A stretch of 64,000 nt of DNA, taken from assembly GCF_000735585.1 (NCBI RefSeq), contig NZ_JNNO01000004.1, forward strand, positions 62,001 to 126,000, given 5' to 3'. Made by a program: the position numbers and the translations under genes. Origin of the DNA: Devosia sp. LC5. GTDB lineage: Bacteria > Pseudomonadota > Alphaproteobacteria > Rhizobiales > Devosiaceae. Position 1 is the stretch's first letter, and each line of letters begins with the position of its first letter. This document shows positions 16,196 to 24,920 of the stretch, piece by piece. The notes beneath the pieces are model-generated. The model was not told where the DNA came from. It ran no database searches and was given only the letters and a program-made list of their open reading frames with translations.

Positions 16196-16912
16196 TCAGT
16201 CCACCAGTTCCAGCGAATTCTGCGTCACGCTATAGCGGCTGAGTGTTTCCAGGAACGTCATGCCCAAGAGGCTCGTTTCCAGCGCCGCTTCTTCGGTGAC
16301 GAAGGCCACGACGCCGTGACGGACAATGCCGCCGACCTGAAGCTGATCCAGCTTCACCCGCGCCGCCTGGCCCATGCCATTGGCCGTTGAAACCGGGATG
16401 GTGAACCGCAGATTGGCCGTATCGATACCCGCCTCCCGCGCATCGGCCAGGGTCAGCACCACCGCACTGGCCCCCGTATCGAAGATCATCGGCGTTCGGT
16501 GCCCGTTGATGCTTGCGGCGATCTCGAAATGCCCGCCAATGCCGCGCCGGAATGTCGCCGTGCCGCGCTCGGCATCCACCAGCGCCACACCTGGCCGCAA
16601 CTCACCGGCGACCCGGCCGGCAATGCTGGTCAGCTCATCGCGATAGGCATAGGTCAGCATGGCCACGCCAAAAATGCCTGCCCACAGCAGCACGCCGCCG
16701 AGCAGTTCTGAGAATTTCCGGCGCCGCGACAGCACGCCCGCCGCAATGACGATGAGAATGACCACCAATGGCACGAGCCGCGCCGTCTGCTCCTGGCTGA
16801 GCCCTACCAGGGTGCCCGCATCGGCATTGATCATCAGGGTGATGGCGGCCACGATCAGGATGGCGATGCCGATAAAGATCATGCCTGCGCCCATCCCTTT
16901 TCGTGCGTTCAA
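16196..16912 (-). CDS. TIGR02281-type retropepsin-like aspartic protease
   Basis: A 238-residue protein with two or three N-terminal membrane segments (about 8-90) and a C-terminal single-domain aspartic protease fold. The catalytic motif is IFDTGASAVVLT near residue 145, and the C-terminal GMTFLETLSRYSV is also typical. Members are common in alphaproteobacteria; their targets are largely unknown. It lies 36 bases downstream of cobS on the same strand, though no functional link to cobalamin is evident. Confidence 0.85.
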   Translation of the reverse strand: MNARKGMGAGMIFIGIAILIVAAITLMINADAGTLVGLSQEQTARLVPLVVILIVIAAGVLSRRRKFSELLGGVLLWAGIFGVAMLTYAYRDELTSIAGRVAGELRPGVALVDAERGTATFRRGIGGHFEIAASINGHRTPMIFDTGASAVVLTLADAREAGIDTANLRFTIPVSTANGMGQAARVKLDQLQVGGIVRHGVVAFVTEEAALETSLLGMTFLETLSRYSVTQNSLELVD

Positions 16913-16948
16913 GCCGATAAAGTCATTTCATGCGGTAATTTCAAGGCC

Positions 16949-17845
16949 TCAACCGCGGGCGAAAACCAACAGTCCCGTGAACGCAGCAATCTCGATCAGC
17001 GCCGCCAGAGCCCCGATCAGGTCTCCACTCTGCCCGCCAACCAGCCGCTTGCATAAAGTGGTCCAGCCCCAGGCGGTCCCCATTGTCAGCACAATGGCCA
17101 ATATCAGCCCCGCCATGCTCGACGCCGGACCACCCAGCACGAACAGCAGCACCGCGGCAAACACCATGCCCACCGCAAAATTGCGCCAGCTCAATTGCCC
17201 CGCCGTCGCTGAGGCGCCGTCCCGCCGAGCCGGAGCCAGCACCACCGCCACCCACAGCGCCGCCGACCGCCCGACAATGCTCGCCGCCAGCCACGCCGCC
17301 CCCGCCGCCAGCGGGCTGGTTTCCGCCATCGACCCCACCGCCATCACGCGCAGCACGAGAAACAGGCACAGCGCCGCCACCCCATAAGTGCCGTGGCGGC
17401 TATCCTTCATGATTTCCAGCCGTCGCTCGGGCGTGTGCCCGCCGAACAGGCCATCCGCCGCATCCGCCAGCGCATCCTCGGCCATCGCCCCACTCGCCAG
17501 CACCATGGCGCCAACTGCCAGCGCCGCTGCGAAATAAGCCGGTAGCCCCACCAACACCCCCGCGATCAGCAGAGCCACCGGACCAATGCCGATCGCTACG
17601 CTCGCCAGCGGCAACGCCATGGCAATCCGCCCCAGATCGGGCTTCTGATGCGGCGAATCCCCCGTCGGCAGCCGCGAGAAAAACCGCAGCGCCATGATGA
17701 AATCGTCCTTCAGCCCGATACCTGCTGCCGGCTCATGCGGCACGCTGGCCTCACGCGCGGCGGCGTCGATGCTGGGGGCGGGGTCCTGGACTGGCTCGTC
17801 GCCGTTCAATTGCTTTTCATCCCGTTCTGCGCAACAAGTCCGCAC
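16949..17845 (-). CDS. cobS: Adenosylcobinamide-GDP ribazoletransferase
   Basis: A 298-residue membrane enzyme that joins adenosylcobinamide-GDP and alpha-ribazole in the last steps of cobalamin synthesis. The conserved start DFIMALRFFSRLP is near residue 48, followed by MAEDALADAADGLFGGHTPE, the metal-binding acidic motif, and several membrane helices. About 47 residues precede the conserved domain, more than usual. The assumed GTG start has AGGAAG almost touching it, so a TTG at 17809 is an alternative. It is divergent from cobT with only 29 bases between the two annotated starts. Confidence 0.88.
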   Translation of the reverse strand: MRTCCAERDEKQLNGDEPVQDPAPSIDAAAREASVPHEPAAGIGLKDDFIMALRFFSRLPTGDSPHQKPDLGRIAMALPLASVAIGIGPVALLIAGVLVGLPAYFAAALAVGAMVLASGAMAEDALADAADGLFGGHTPERRLEIMKDSRHGTYGVAALCLFLVLRVMAVGSMAETSPLAAGAAWLAASIVGRSAALWVAVVLAPARRDGASATAGQLSWRNFAVGMVFAAVLLFVLGGPASSMAGLILAIVLTMGTAWGWTTLCKRLVGGQSGDLIGALAALIEIAAFTGLLVFARG

Positions 17846-17874
17846 CTTCCTAGCACCCTGCCGCCGGACCTGTC

Positions 17875-18897
17875 ATGCCCGCCCTCAATCCCGCCTATGC
17901 CGATGTCCTCGAACTTTTGACCATTGTTCCCGATGGGGATGAAGCGGCCGTTGCCGCTGTGCGCGCGCGCGATTCCCAGCTCACCAAACCACCCGGCTCG
18001 CTTGGTCAGCTCGAAACCTTGGTCGAATTCCTCGCCCGCTGGCAGGGCCGTGCCAAGCCGCGCCTCGACAACCCCATGGTCACCATTTTCGCCGGCAATC
18101 ACGGCGTCACCGATCAGGGCGTCTCTGCCTTTCCGCGCGAAGTCACCGCGCAAATGGTCGCCAATTTCACCAATGGTGGCGCCGCCATCTCCCAGATTTG
18201 TGCGCTGCACGAAATCAACCTGCGCGTTTTCGAACTGGCGCTGGAACTACCCACTGGCGACATCACCCAGGAACCAGCGCTCGACGACCGGATGTGCGCC
18301 GCCACCATCGCCTATGGCATGGAAGCCATTGCCGGCAAGCCCGACCTGATCTGCATCGGGGAAATGGGCATCGGCAATACCACAATCGCCGCCGCCATCT
18401 ACGCTGCCCTCTATGGCGGCACCGGCGCCGATTGGGTTGGCCGCGGCACCGGCGTTGATGACGCCGGTCTCACCCGCAAGGCCCACGCCGTCGACCGCGC
18501 TCTGGCCCTCCACCAGGACGAACTCGATCATCCCCTGGCCATTCTGGCCCGCCTAGGTGGCCGTGAAATCGCGGCCATGCTCGGCGCACTGCTCGCCGCC
18601 CGCCATCAAAAGGTGCCGGTCATCGTCGATGGCTTCGTCGCCACCTCGGCGGCTGCCATCGCCCATGCGATCAATCCTGCAGCAATCGATCATTGCCTTT
18701 TCGCCCACGTCTCGGCGGAACCCGGCCACGCCCGCGCCCTCGCCGCCATGGGCCAAAAAGGCCTGCTCGACCTCGGCATGCGCCTGGGGGAGGGGAGCGG
18801 CGCCGCTCTGGCTGCAGTGCTGGCCAAAACCGCCCTGCACCTGCACAACAACATGGCCACGTTCGAAAGCGCGGCAGTCAGCGGCAAGGCGAACTAG
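17875..18897 (+). CDS. cobT: Nicotinate-nucleotide--dimethylbenzimidazole phosphoribosyltransferase
   Basis: A 340-residue enzyme that makes alpha-ribazole-5'-phosphate for the lower ligand of cobalamin. Visible family motifs are SQLTKPPGSLGQLE (about 34-47), FAGNHGVTDQGVSAFP, GEMGIGNTTIAAA and the C-terminal MRLGEGSGAAL that carries the catalytic glutamate. It supplies the substrate of CobS, whose gene is divergent next to it. A palindromic repeat follows the stop and probably ends the transcript. Confidence 0.95.
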   Translation: MPALNPAYADVLELLTIVPDGDEAAVAAVRARDSQLTKPPGSLGQLETLVEFLARWQGRAKPRLDNPMVTIFAGNHGVTDQGVSAFPREVTAQMVANFTNGGAAISQICALHEINLRVFELALELPTGDITQEPALDDRMCAATIAYGMEAIAGKPDLICIGEMGIGNTTIAAAIYAALYGGTGADWVGRGTGVDDAGLTRKAHAVDRALALHQDELDHPLAILARLGGREIAAMLGALLAARHQKVPVIVDGFVATSAAAIAHAINPAAIDHCLFAHVSAEPGHARALAAMGQKGLLDLGMRLGEGSGAALAAVLAKTALHLHNNMATFESAAVSGKAN

Positions 18898-18914
18898 GCT
18901 GGCTACTAAAACTC

Positions 18915-19006
18915 GGTGTCACCCCGGCGAAGGCCGGGGCCCATCCTGAGATTTTAGGCTAAGCTGTCATCTCAGGATGGATTCCGGCCTTCGCCGGAAC
19001 GACACC
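18915..19006. repeat. Dyad repeat, family A
   Basis: Two arms of 38 bases (18915-18952 and 18969-19006) are inverted copies of each other with about five differences. The core is GGCGAAGGCCGG / CCGGCCTTCGCC. The element fills the gap between cobT and the HigA gene. Related dyads lie at 27971 and, as a degenerate single arm, near 53466. Confidence 0.8.
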
Positions 19007-19029
19007 GTTGGTAACAGGGTGAGTGAGCC

Positions 19030-19338
19030 ATGTTGATGACAGCGCGTAAGCCGGCGACAATCGGCGAGATATTGACTGAGGAATTCCTGGGCCCGCTGGG
19101 CCTAACTCAGGCCGCGTTGGCTGAGGCAATTGGCGTGCCGCGCAAGCACGTTAACGAGCTTTGCAACGACCGACGCTCCGTTACCGCTCCGACGGCGCTC
19201 ATTCTGGCGCGCGTCTTCGGCAATAGTCCCGATTTCTGGCTGAATGTACAGCGCCGCTCCGATCTGTGGAACGCGATGCACGATCCGCATGAGCGCGAGC
19301 GGGTCGAACGCGCCCACCCGCTCGTCAACGCCGCCTAG
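19030..19338 (+). CDS. higA: HigA-family antitoxin, apparently without its toxin
   Basis: A 102-residue XRE helix-turn-helix protein of the HigA addiction-module type. The N-terminus TIGEILTEEFLGPLGLTQAAL and the later FWLNVQRRSDLWNA are characteristic. HigB toxin genes normally lie directly upstream, but the 130 bases there hold only the dyad repeat and no HigB-like frame. It could be a residual antitoxin or a stand-alone regulator. The start may be the first or third codon (19030 or 19036). The stop overlaps the convergent histidine kinase gene by four bases. Confidence 0.88.
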   Translation: MLMTARKPATIGEILTEEFLGPLGLTQAALAEAIGVPRKHVNELCNDRRSVTAPTALILARVFGNSPDFWLNVQRRSDLWNAMHDPHERERVERAHPLVNAA

Positions 19339-20864
19339 CCAGCTTCCGAGTAAATCTCCAGCCGGTTCTTCTTCTCCACCACCGGCGCCAGCGCGTCCAT
19401 CACCCGGGCGCGGGGGAAGGTGGCGATCACTTCGGTGCCGAAGCGCAGCTTGGAGAACAGGTCGAACCGCCCCTGGTGCAGGTCCATGATCTTCTGCACG
19501 ATCGGCAGGCCCAGGCCCGCACCCTGTTCGGCGGTCTTCTGTGCCAGTGATCCCTGGCCGAATGAGGACAGCACCGTGGCGATTTCGTCCTCGGGAATGC
19601 CCGGTCCATTGTCCTTGACCGACACCAATTGCCCGCCGTCGCCGCTGCGGGTCACCACCAGCGTCACCTTGCCGTTCTGCGGCGTGAACTTGATGGCATT
19701 GCTCAACAGGTTCAGCACCACCTGCCGGATGGCGCGCTCGTCGCCCCACAGCTTGGGCAGGTTGTGGCCGACATTATAGGCCAGCTCGATGCCCTTGGAT
19801 TTGGCGCGCAATTCCATCATCCGCCGGCAGTCCTCGGCGATATCGACCAGCGACACGGCCTCTTCATTGAGGTCATATTTGCCCGCCTCGATACGGCTGA
19901 GGTCCAGCAATTCATTGATGAGATTGAGCAAATGCTGCCCGCTGGCGTGGATATCGCCGGCATATTCCTTGTATTGCGGCACCTGATGGGTCCCCAGCAA
20001 CTCCGACTTCAGCACCTCGGAAAACCCGATGATCGCGTTGAGCGGCGTGCGCAATTCGTGGCTCATCGTGGCCAGGAATTGCGATTTGGCGATATTGGCC
20101 TGCTCGGCGTGGCGCCGCGCCTCGTCCGACATCTGCCTTGCTTCCTCGAGCTCGTTGATCAGCGCATCCTTTTCGGCCTGGTGCGTGATCGTTTCCAGCT
20201 CAGATTTGTGCAATTGGCGCGCCAGGTAGACGAAGAAGACTTCGCCGCAAATTGCCACGGCGGCTAGCGTATAATTGAGCGTGCCGCCCACCGCGATCAG
20301 GTTTGCCGACACGGTCAGCGTCACCGGCAACGTGCTCATCAGCGTTGCCGGGGGCAGGGTATTGGTGGTGACCGCATTGGCGGCCACGCTCACCAGCACC
20401 ATGGCGAACATCACCGGCGTCAGCGTGTCGGCCGGTGCCACCAGCGTAAACAGCGCCAGCAGCGACCAGGACAGGCCATAGATCATCTCGCCGGCGATGA
20501 AGGTGGTGGTCCAGTTGGTGGCGTTGAACTTGGCCGGGTCGCTCCGCTGGAACCGGCTGGCCACCATCACCACGATCAACAGGCCCAGCAACACTGCGGC
20601 AGCCCATAGCGTGGTGAAAACCACCGGAACCCAAAGGCTCGCGACAATCGAGAGAATGACCACGATGGCGGCCATGGGCAAAGCCGCCGAGATGCGCGAT
20701 TGCGCATAATCGTGCAGCAGCTCGAAATCATAGGACGCGCGCGTGCCGGAGCTCGACATCAAGCGTTGCCGCGCGTCGAGAACGGTTTTTTGCGCCGTGC
20801 GCTTGCCGTCCCGCCCCATTTGCGAGCGAACATCAGCATCGATGACAGCCGACTGAAGCGGCAT
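19335..20864 (-). CDS. Membrane sensor histidine kinase
   Basis: A 509-residue kinase. Residues about 60-225 hold five or six membrane helices with no recognisable periplasmic domain. A coiled linker (about 225-262) leads to the HisKA domain with FLATMSHELRTPLNAIIGFS, where the phosphorylated histidine is about 269. The ATPase domain shows NLLSNAIKFTPQNG, DNGPGIPEDE and GAGLGLPIVQ. It resembles the DivJ/PleC-like kinases of alphaproteobacteria. No response regulator lies beside it, so it is an orphan kinase whose partner is elsewhere. The membrane domain suggests sensing within the membrane; the signal is unknown. Confidence 0.88.
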   Translation of the reverse strand: MPLQSAVIDADVRSQMGRDGKRTAQKTVLDARQRLMSSSGTRASYDFELLHDYAQSRISAALPMAAIVVILSIVASLWVPVVFTTLWAAAVLLGLLIVVMVASRFQRSDPAKFNATNWTTTFIAGEMIYGLSWSLLALFTLVAPADTLTPVMFAMVLVSVAANAVTTNTLPPATLMSTLPVTLTVSANLIAVGGTLNYTLAAVAICGEVFFVYLARQLHKSELETITHQAEKDALINELEEARQMSDEARRHAEQANIAKSQFLATMSHELRTPLNAIIGFSEVLKSELLGTHQVPQYKEYAGDIHASGQHLLNLINELLDLSRIEAGKYDLNEEAVSLVDIAEDCRRMMELRAKSKGIELAYNVGHNLPKLWGDERAIRQVVLNLLSNAIKFTPQNGKVTLVVTRSGDGGQLVSVKDNGPGIPEDEIATVLSSFGQGSLAQKTAEQGAGLGLPIVQKIMDLHQGRFDLFSKLRFGTEVIATFPRARVMDALAPVVEKKNRLEIYSEAG

Positions 20865-20983
20865 GAAACTTTTACTCGTTACTAAATGATGCGAACCAGA
20901 AACGCATTCGCTACGCTCACGGGCAAAACACTAGCGACGCGTAGTTAACGGGTGGTGAAATCCTGACTTCATATAAGCGTTGG

Positions 20984-21520
20984 ATGCGACCCTTTCGCGG
21001 GCGCTTCGGAGCCGTGCTGGCGATCATCCTTTTGGGCGGCGCGGCACTGGTCGCCGCTTGGCTCGATCCTGCTCCGCCCCCCATGGCCGGCAATGCCCGC
21101 GTTAGCGATGGCGACAGCTTCCGCCTGGGGGAAGAGCGCGTGCGCCTGCTCGGCATCGATGCGCCCGAATACGCCCAGACCTGCGATGACAGCAACGGCA
21201 GGCAATGGCCTTGCGGCCGCACGGCCCGCGACCGGATGGCCCAATTGCTCAAGTCCGGCAAGGTCGACTGCCGTCCCGAAGATCACGATCAATATGGGCG
21301 GCTGCTCGCCGTGTGCACCGTTGGCGGCAGGGACATTGCCGCGACCATGGTCGCCGAGGGATTGGCTATTTCCTCGGGCCGCTATTGGGGCGAGGAACAG
21401 TCGGCCCGCTCAACCAGCAAGGGGATATGGGCCGGCGGTTTCGATACACCGCGCCATTGGCGCGACGATCACCCCCGCCCGAGCAGTTTGCTTGGTTGGC
21501 TCGGCAGCCTGCTGCCATAA
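20984..21520 (+). CDS. Thermonuclease-family (SNase) exported nuclease
   Basis: A 178-residue protein with one N-terminal membrane segment (about 10-26) acting as a signal or anchor. The staphylococcal-nuclease domain follows: SDGDSFRLGEERVRLLGIDAP, with the first catalytic arginine, then CGRTARDRM and DQYGRLLAVC, with the second. It probably degrades nucleic acid in the periplasm or outside the cell. The domain is complete but short, and the C-terminal tail is basic and proline-containing. Confidence 0.87.
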   Translation: MRPFRGRFGAVLAIILLGGAALVAAWLDPAPPPMAGNARVSDGDSFRLGEERVRLLGIDAPEYAQTCDDSNGRQWPCGRTARDRMAQLLKSGKVDCRPEDHDQYGRLLAVCTVGGRDIAATMVAEGLAISSGRYWGEEQSARSTSKGIWAGGFDTPRHWRDDHPRPSSLLGWLGSLLP

Positions 21521-21562
21521 ACATGATCATTACGATCATCTTTAAAAGAGCAAGATTATTGC

Positions 21563-21594
21563 GTTTAACTGCCGGGTGTGGCAGTTAAACTGCC
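21563..21594. promoter_or_regulatory. Three-half-site operator before the Lrp gene
   Basis: AACTGCC (21567), GGCAGTT (21580) and AACTGCC (21588) alternate in orientation. The outer part reads GTTTAACTGCC-N6-GGCAGTTAAAC, a perfect dyad, and the inner part is the 15-base GGCAGT-TAA-ACTGCC. Repeated dyads suit an Lrp-type protein that binds as a multimer, and this lies 54 bases before the lrp start. The first dyad could alternatively end nuclease transcription, but it lacks a T-run. Confidence 0.55.
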
Positions 21595-21647
21595 AAATTC
21601 AGGATGGAATGGCGTTGTCCTGGAAATCTCATTTCGCGGGGGCGTTT

Positions 21648-22133
21648 ATGGCATTGGACAAGATCGACCGGAAAATTCTGACGCTTCTGCAAAAGGATGC
21701 AACCATGCCGGTGGCCGAAATCGGCCGCAAAGTCGGCCTTTCCACCACCCCATGCTGGCGCCGCATTCAGAAGATGGAAGAAGATGGCGTCATCCAGCGC
21801 CGCGTCGCCGTGCTCGATCCGGCCAAGGTCAATGTCGGCGTCACCGTCTTTGTTTCGGTCAAGACCAATGAACACAATGAAGGCTGGATGCGCAAATTCG
21901 CTGGCGTTATCGACGAATTCCCCGAAGTCGTCGAATTCTATCGTATGAGCGGCGATGTCGATTATCTGATGCGCGTGGTTGTGCCCGATATCGGCGCCTA
22001 TGACACCTTCTACAAGCGCCTGATTTCCAAGATCAATCTGACCGATGTCAGCTCGGCCTTCGCCATGGGGCAGATCAAATATACCACCGCTCTGCCGCTC
22101 GATTTCGCCATCGTCGTCGACGACGACAAGTAA
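21648..22133 (+). CDS. Lrp/AsnC-family regulator
   Basis: A 161-residue regulator. ATG at 21648 starts the conserved LDKIDRKILTLLQKDATMPV; the longer frame is not needed. The helix-turn-helix contains EIGRKVGLSTTPCWRRIQKM, and the C-terminal RAM domain (about 70-150) shows EFYRMSGDVDYLMRVVVPDI, a typical ligand region. The amino-acid effector cannot be told. A VOC protein gene follows four bases after the stop and is probably co-transcribed. Confidence 0.92.
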   Translation: MALDKIDRKILTLLQKDATMPVAEIGRKVGLSTTPCWRRIQKMEEDGVIQRRVAVLDPAKVNVGVTVFVSVKTNEHNEGWMRKFAGVIDEFPEVVEFYRMSGDVDYLMRVVVPDIGAYDTFYKRLISKINLTDVSSAFAMGQIKYTTALPLDFAIVVDDDK

Positions 22134-22137
22134 GCCC

Positions 22138-22539
22138 ATGCTTATCGGCTTTGAACATATCGGCGTCACCTCGTCCAATCTCGATCGGACGATCGCCTTT
22201 TATTGCGGCCAGCTCGGCCTCAAGCTCGTGTTGCGCAAGCAGCAGCCGCGCGGCGAAATGGCCTTTCTCGACGCCGGCGGCGGCATGCTCGAAGTCTTCG
22301 CGCCAAATGGCCACATCACCCGCTCGCGTGATGTGCCCCCGCTCGAAGCCGGCATGCGCCACCTCACTTTGGCCGTCACCGATGTGGATGCTCTGATCGC
22401 CGAACTCGAAGCCAGCGGTACTGAAATCGTCGAATATCCGCGCGCCGCCCACAACACCGAAATGTTCAAACGCGTCGCCTTCTGCCGCGACCCCGACGGC
22501 ATCGTGGTGGAATTGGCCGAGCGGATAGAACAACGCTGA
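22138..22539 (+). CDS. VOC-family (glyoxalase-like) metalloprotein
   Basis: A 133-residue vicinal-oxygen-chelate protein with two beta-alpha-beta modules. Possible metal ligands are the histidine in GFEHIGVTSSNLDRTIAFY, the glutamate of GGGMLEVF, the histidine of GMRHLTLAVTDVDAL and the glutamate of DGIVVELAE. This arrangement fits lactoylglutathione-lyase or dioxygenase-like members; the substrate is unknown. It follows the Lrp gene closely, suggesting a role in amino-acid or 2-oxoacid metabolism. Confidence 0.85.
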   Translation: MLIGFEHIGVTSSNLDRTIAFYCGQLGLKLVLRKQQPRGEMAFLDAGGGMLEVFAPNGHITRSRDVPPLEAGMRHLTLAVTDVDALIAELEASGTEIVEYPRAAHNTEMFKRVAFCRDPDGIVVELAERIEQR

Positions 22540-22546
22540 GCGTCGC

Positions 22547-22960
22547 CTAAGGCAGGTTTTTCCGTGGCCGCCCGCCTTTGGCGCCGTTGGCCCGGCTTGC
22601 GGCAACCTTGGCAGCCGAGCGCGACTGCCCGCCCCGACGTTGCGCCTCCATGAATTTCGCCGTGCCGAATATTCCCTGCATCAAACCGGCAATGGTAAAA
22701 TCGACGTCGCGGCTCTCCCAGTGCAATCCGGTCTCACCCAACAGTTCGACTTCGGCGAGTTCTTCGTCGCTCGCCTGTTCCAGACCCTCAAGCGCCCGTG
22801 CCGGCACCATCAGGGCCGCGCCATTGCTGAATTCCACCAGGATACGGCCGGATTTACGGTCGAAACGGACAGAGGAGGGCATAGGCGCATGTGCGCGCTC
22901 ATCAGCGCCGCGCTGCGTCGCTTCTTCATATTGCCGATCATCGAGTTCAAATTCAGCCAT
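22547..22960 (-). CDS. DUF2442 protein with an AT-hook-like tail
   Basis: A 137-residue protein. The central region SVRFDRKSGRILVEFSNGAALMVP matches DUF2442, found in many small two-gene modules. The C-terminus is basic and ends NGAKGGRPRK, which resembles an AT hook and suggests DNA binding. It follows the DUF4160 gene by five bases on the same strand, so the two form one operon. A toxin-antitoxin or regulatory role is often proposed for such pairs, but it is not shown by the sequence. Confidence 0.8.
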   Translation of the reverse strand: MAEFELDDRQYEEATQRGADERAHAPMPSSVRFDRKSGRILVEFSNGAALMVPARALEGLEQASDEELAEVELLGETGLHWESRDVDFTIAGLMQGIFGTAKFMEAQRRGGQSRSAAKVAASRANGAKGGRPRKNLP

Positions 22961-22965
22961 GGATT

Positions 22966-23163
22966 TCAGTCCATTTTTCCAGAAGCAGCTGCCTGTAGCG
23001 CGCGACCCAGGTCACGTTTGCTCATGCCGCGGTTTGAAAGAGCCGTCAGTGTCACGATATCGACGCGGACCTCGCCGTCTCCATAGACATGCACATGTGC
23101 CGGTTCGTGGTCGTCGGTGTAAATGACGAACCGCATGCCCGCCAAACGGAACACCGTAACCAT
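22966..23163 (-). CDS. Short DUF4160 protein
   Basis: A 65-residue protein starting MVTVFRLAGMRFVIYTDDHEPAHVHV, with GDGEVRVDIVTL after it: the DUF4160 pattern of a small beta-rich fold with a conserved His-x-His. It is somewhat shorter than many members. It is the first gene of a two-gene operon with the DUF2442 gene. Upstream of the ATG lies an AT-rich stretch (TTGGGTTTTGCAAG and its surroundings on the plus strand) that may hold the promoter. Confidence 0.8.
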   Translation of the reverse strand: MVTVFRLAGMRFVIYTDDHEPAHVHVYGDGEVRVDIVTLTALSNRGMSKRDLGRALQAAASGKMD

Positions 23164-23218
23164 GCAACAAAATAACCTAAGAAGTTGGGTTTTGCAAGAT
23201 ACGGATACCCCGGAAGGC

Positions 23219-24232
23219 CTAGCCCCCCGTCACACTCATATGCCGTCCCAGCGCCGGTTCCGGTCTTGCACGGTCGATGACGAAATCATGCCCCTTGGGC
23301 TTGATCAGCATGGCCTGGTCGAGCGCGGCATCCAGTGCCTCCGCGCCACCTTCGCGCAGCGCATCGCGCAGGCTCACCTGGTCTTCCTGCCCCAGGCATA
23401 GGAACAATTGCCCGGTCGCCGTCAGCCGCACCCGATTGCAGCTTTCGCAGAAATTGTGGCTCATCGGGGTGATGAAGCCCAATATGCCGCCGGTTTCGGC
23501 CACGCGAGCATAGCGGGCAGGGCCCCCGGTGCGGTGATCCAGCTTTTCCAATGTGTAGCGTTTGGCCAGCCGGTCGCGCAGTTCGCGCAGCGGCAGATAG
23601 CTGTCGACCCGGTCAATGCCCACTTCGCCCAGCGGCATGCCCTCGATCAGCGTCAGCCCCATGCCGCGACCATGCGCCCAGGCCATCATCGGCTCGATCT
23701 CGTCGTCATTGACGCCGCGCATCGCCACCATATTGATCTTGATCTTGAGACCGGCCGCTAGCGCCGCGTCGATCCCGCCCAGCACGTCCTCGATCCGCCC
23801 GCGCCGGGTAATGGTGCGAAAGCGCTCCGCATCCAGCGTATCGAGCGACACATTGATCCGCCGCATGCCTGCAGCCATCAGCGCCTCGGCATGCTTGGCC
23901 AATTGGCTGCCATTGGTGGTCATGGTCAGCTCATTCAGCCCATGCCCGATATGCCGGCCCAGGCTGCGCACCAATTCGATAATGTCGCGCCGCACTAACG
24001 GCTCGCCGCCTGTCAGCCGTAACCGTGTCACGCCACGCGTCACAAAGGCGGTGGCAATGGTCTCGATCTCGGCAAAGCTCAAGATCTCCTTTTTGGGGAG
24101 AAATTGCATGTTCTCAGCCATGCAATAGACGCAACGGAAATCACACCGATCCGTCACCGAAATCCGGAGATAGGAAATATGCCGGCCGAAACGGTCGACG
24201 AGGGGGCGGGCGGGTGCTGGACTAGTCGTCAT
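23219..24232 (-). CDS. moaA: GTP 3',8-cyclase
   Basis: A 337-residue radical-SAM enzyme that starts molybdenum-cofactor synthesis. The N-terminal iron-sulfur cluster motif is [11 protein letters not shown] (about 32-42), the SAM-binding LTGGEPL follows, and the C-terminal cluster motif [20 protein letters not shown] is complete. It ends in a HMSVTGG-like terminus, whereas many homologues end in GG with catalytic relevance, and GG is present here. ATG at 24232 starts the family region; no strong ribosome-binding site is seen. No other mo-cofactor genes are adjacent. Confidence 0.95.
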   Translation of the reverse strand: MTTSPAPARPLVDRFGRHISYLRISVTDRCDFRCVYCMAENMQFLPKKEILSFAEIETIATAFVTRGVTRLRLTGGEPLVRRDIIELVRSLGRHIGHGLNELTMTTNGSQLAKHAEALMAAGMRRINVSLDTLDAERFRTITRRGRIEDVLGGIDAALAAGLKIKINMVAMRGVNDDEIEPMMAWAHGRGMGLTLIEGMPLGEVGIDRVDSYLPLRELRDRLAKRYTLEKLDHRTGGPARYARVAETGGILGFITPMSHNFCESCNRVRLTATGQLFLCLGQEDQVSLRDALREGGAEALDAALDQAMLIKPKGHDFVIDRARPEPALGRHMSVTGG

Positions 24233-24283
24233 GGCGACAAATCTAGTTGGTTCCGAGGTGCTTTCAAAGCCACCCAAACAAAA

Positions 24284-24307
24284 AAGCCGCCCCCGAAGAG
24301 ACGGCTT
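24284..24307 (-). terminator. Terminator of the L,D-transpeptidase gene
   Basis: On the minus strand AAGCCG and CGGCTT enclose a 12-base loop and are followed by a run of T residues (TTTTTTG). It starts 20 bases after the transpeptidase stop. Confidence 0.75.
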
Positions 24308-24326
24308 CATGACAATTCGATCGTCG

Positions 24327-24920
24327 CTAGTGCTTTACGACGATTAGCGCACCGACGCGGACGCGCTCATAAAGATCGGTCACGTCTTCATTGGTCAGGC
24401 GAATGCAGCCCGAGGAAACCGCCTGGCCGATCGACCAGGGCTCGGACGTGCCATGTACGCGATACAGCGTCGAGCCGATATAGAGGGCGCGGGCGCCCAG
24501 CGGATTGTCCGGGCCGCCGGGCATATAGGCCGGCAGGTCCGGCACGCGCTTGCGCATCTGCGGCGGCGGGGTCCAGCCCGGCCATTCGGCCTTGCGGGTG
24601 ATGCGATGGCTGCCTGACCATGTGAAACCGTCGCGGCCCACGCCCACGCCATAGCGGATGGCCTTGCCGTCTTCGAGTACCAGATAGAGCCGGCGCTCGC
24701 CGGTTTCGATCACGATCGTGCCGGGCTTGTAATTGCTCGCATATTCGATCGTTTCCCGCTTGACCGGGCTGCCGCCCCGATTGCGCGTCTTGGCGACACT
24801 GGGCTCTTCCCAGGTATTGGTGTCGGCATTGTAGACACGAGCAGCCATGCTGGGCATGGTCAATGACACCGACAAAAGTATCGACAGCCCGATTGCCGCG
24901 GCTGTTCTGAATTTGGACAT
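24327..24920 (-). CDS. L,D-transpeptidase (YkuD/ErfK family)
   Basis: A 197-residue exported protein with a signal peptide ending at SMAARV (about residue 27). The YkuD domain (about 68-195) includes the catalytic signature HGTSEPW...[12 protein letters not shown], where the cysteine is the nucleophile. It forms 3-3 peptidoglycan cross-links or attaches proteins to the wall. ATG at 24920 is chosen because it begins the signal peptide; the longer frame adds unrelated residues. The gene is divergent from rpiA. Confidence 0.92.
   Translation of the reverse strand: MSKFRTAAAIGLSILLSVSLTMPSMAARVYNADTNTWEEPSVAKTRNRGGSPVKRETIEYASNYKPGTIVIETGERRLYLVLEDGKAIRYGVGVGRDGFTWSGSHRITRKAEWPGWTPPPQMRKRVPDLPAYMPGGPDNPLGARALYIGSTLYRVHGTSEPWSIGQAVSSGCIRLTNEDVTDLYERVRVGALIVVKH

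Noticed and set aside
18898..19029. A HigB toxin gene upstream of higA
   Set aside because: No frame of suitable length or sequence exists; the interval is a dyad repeat.
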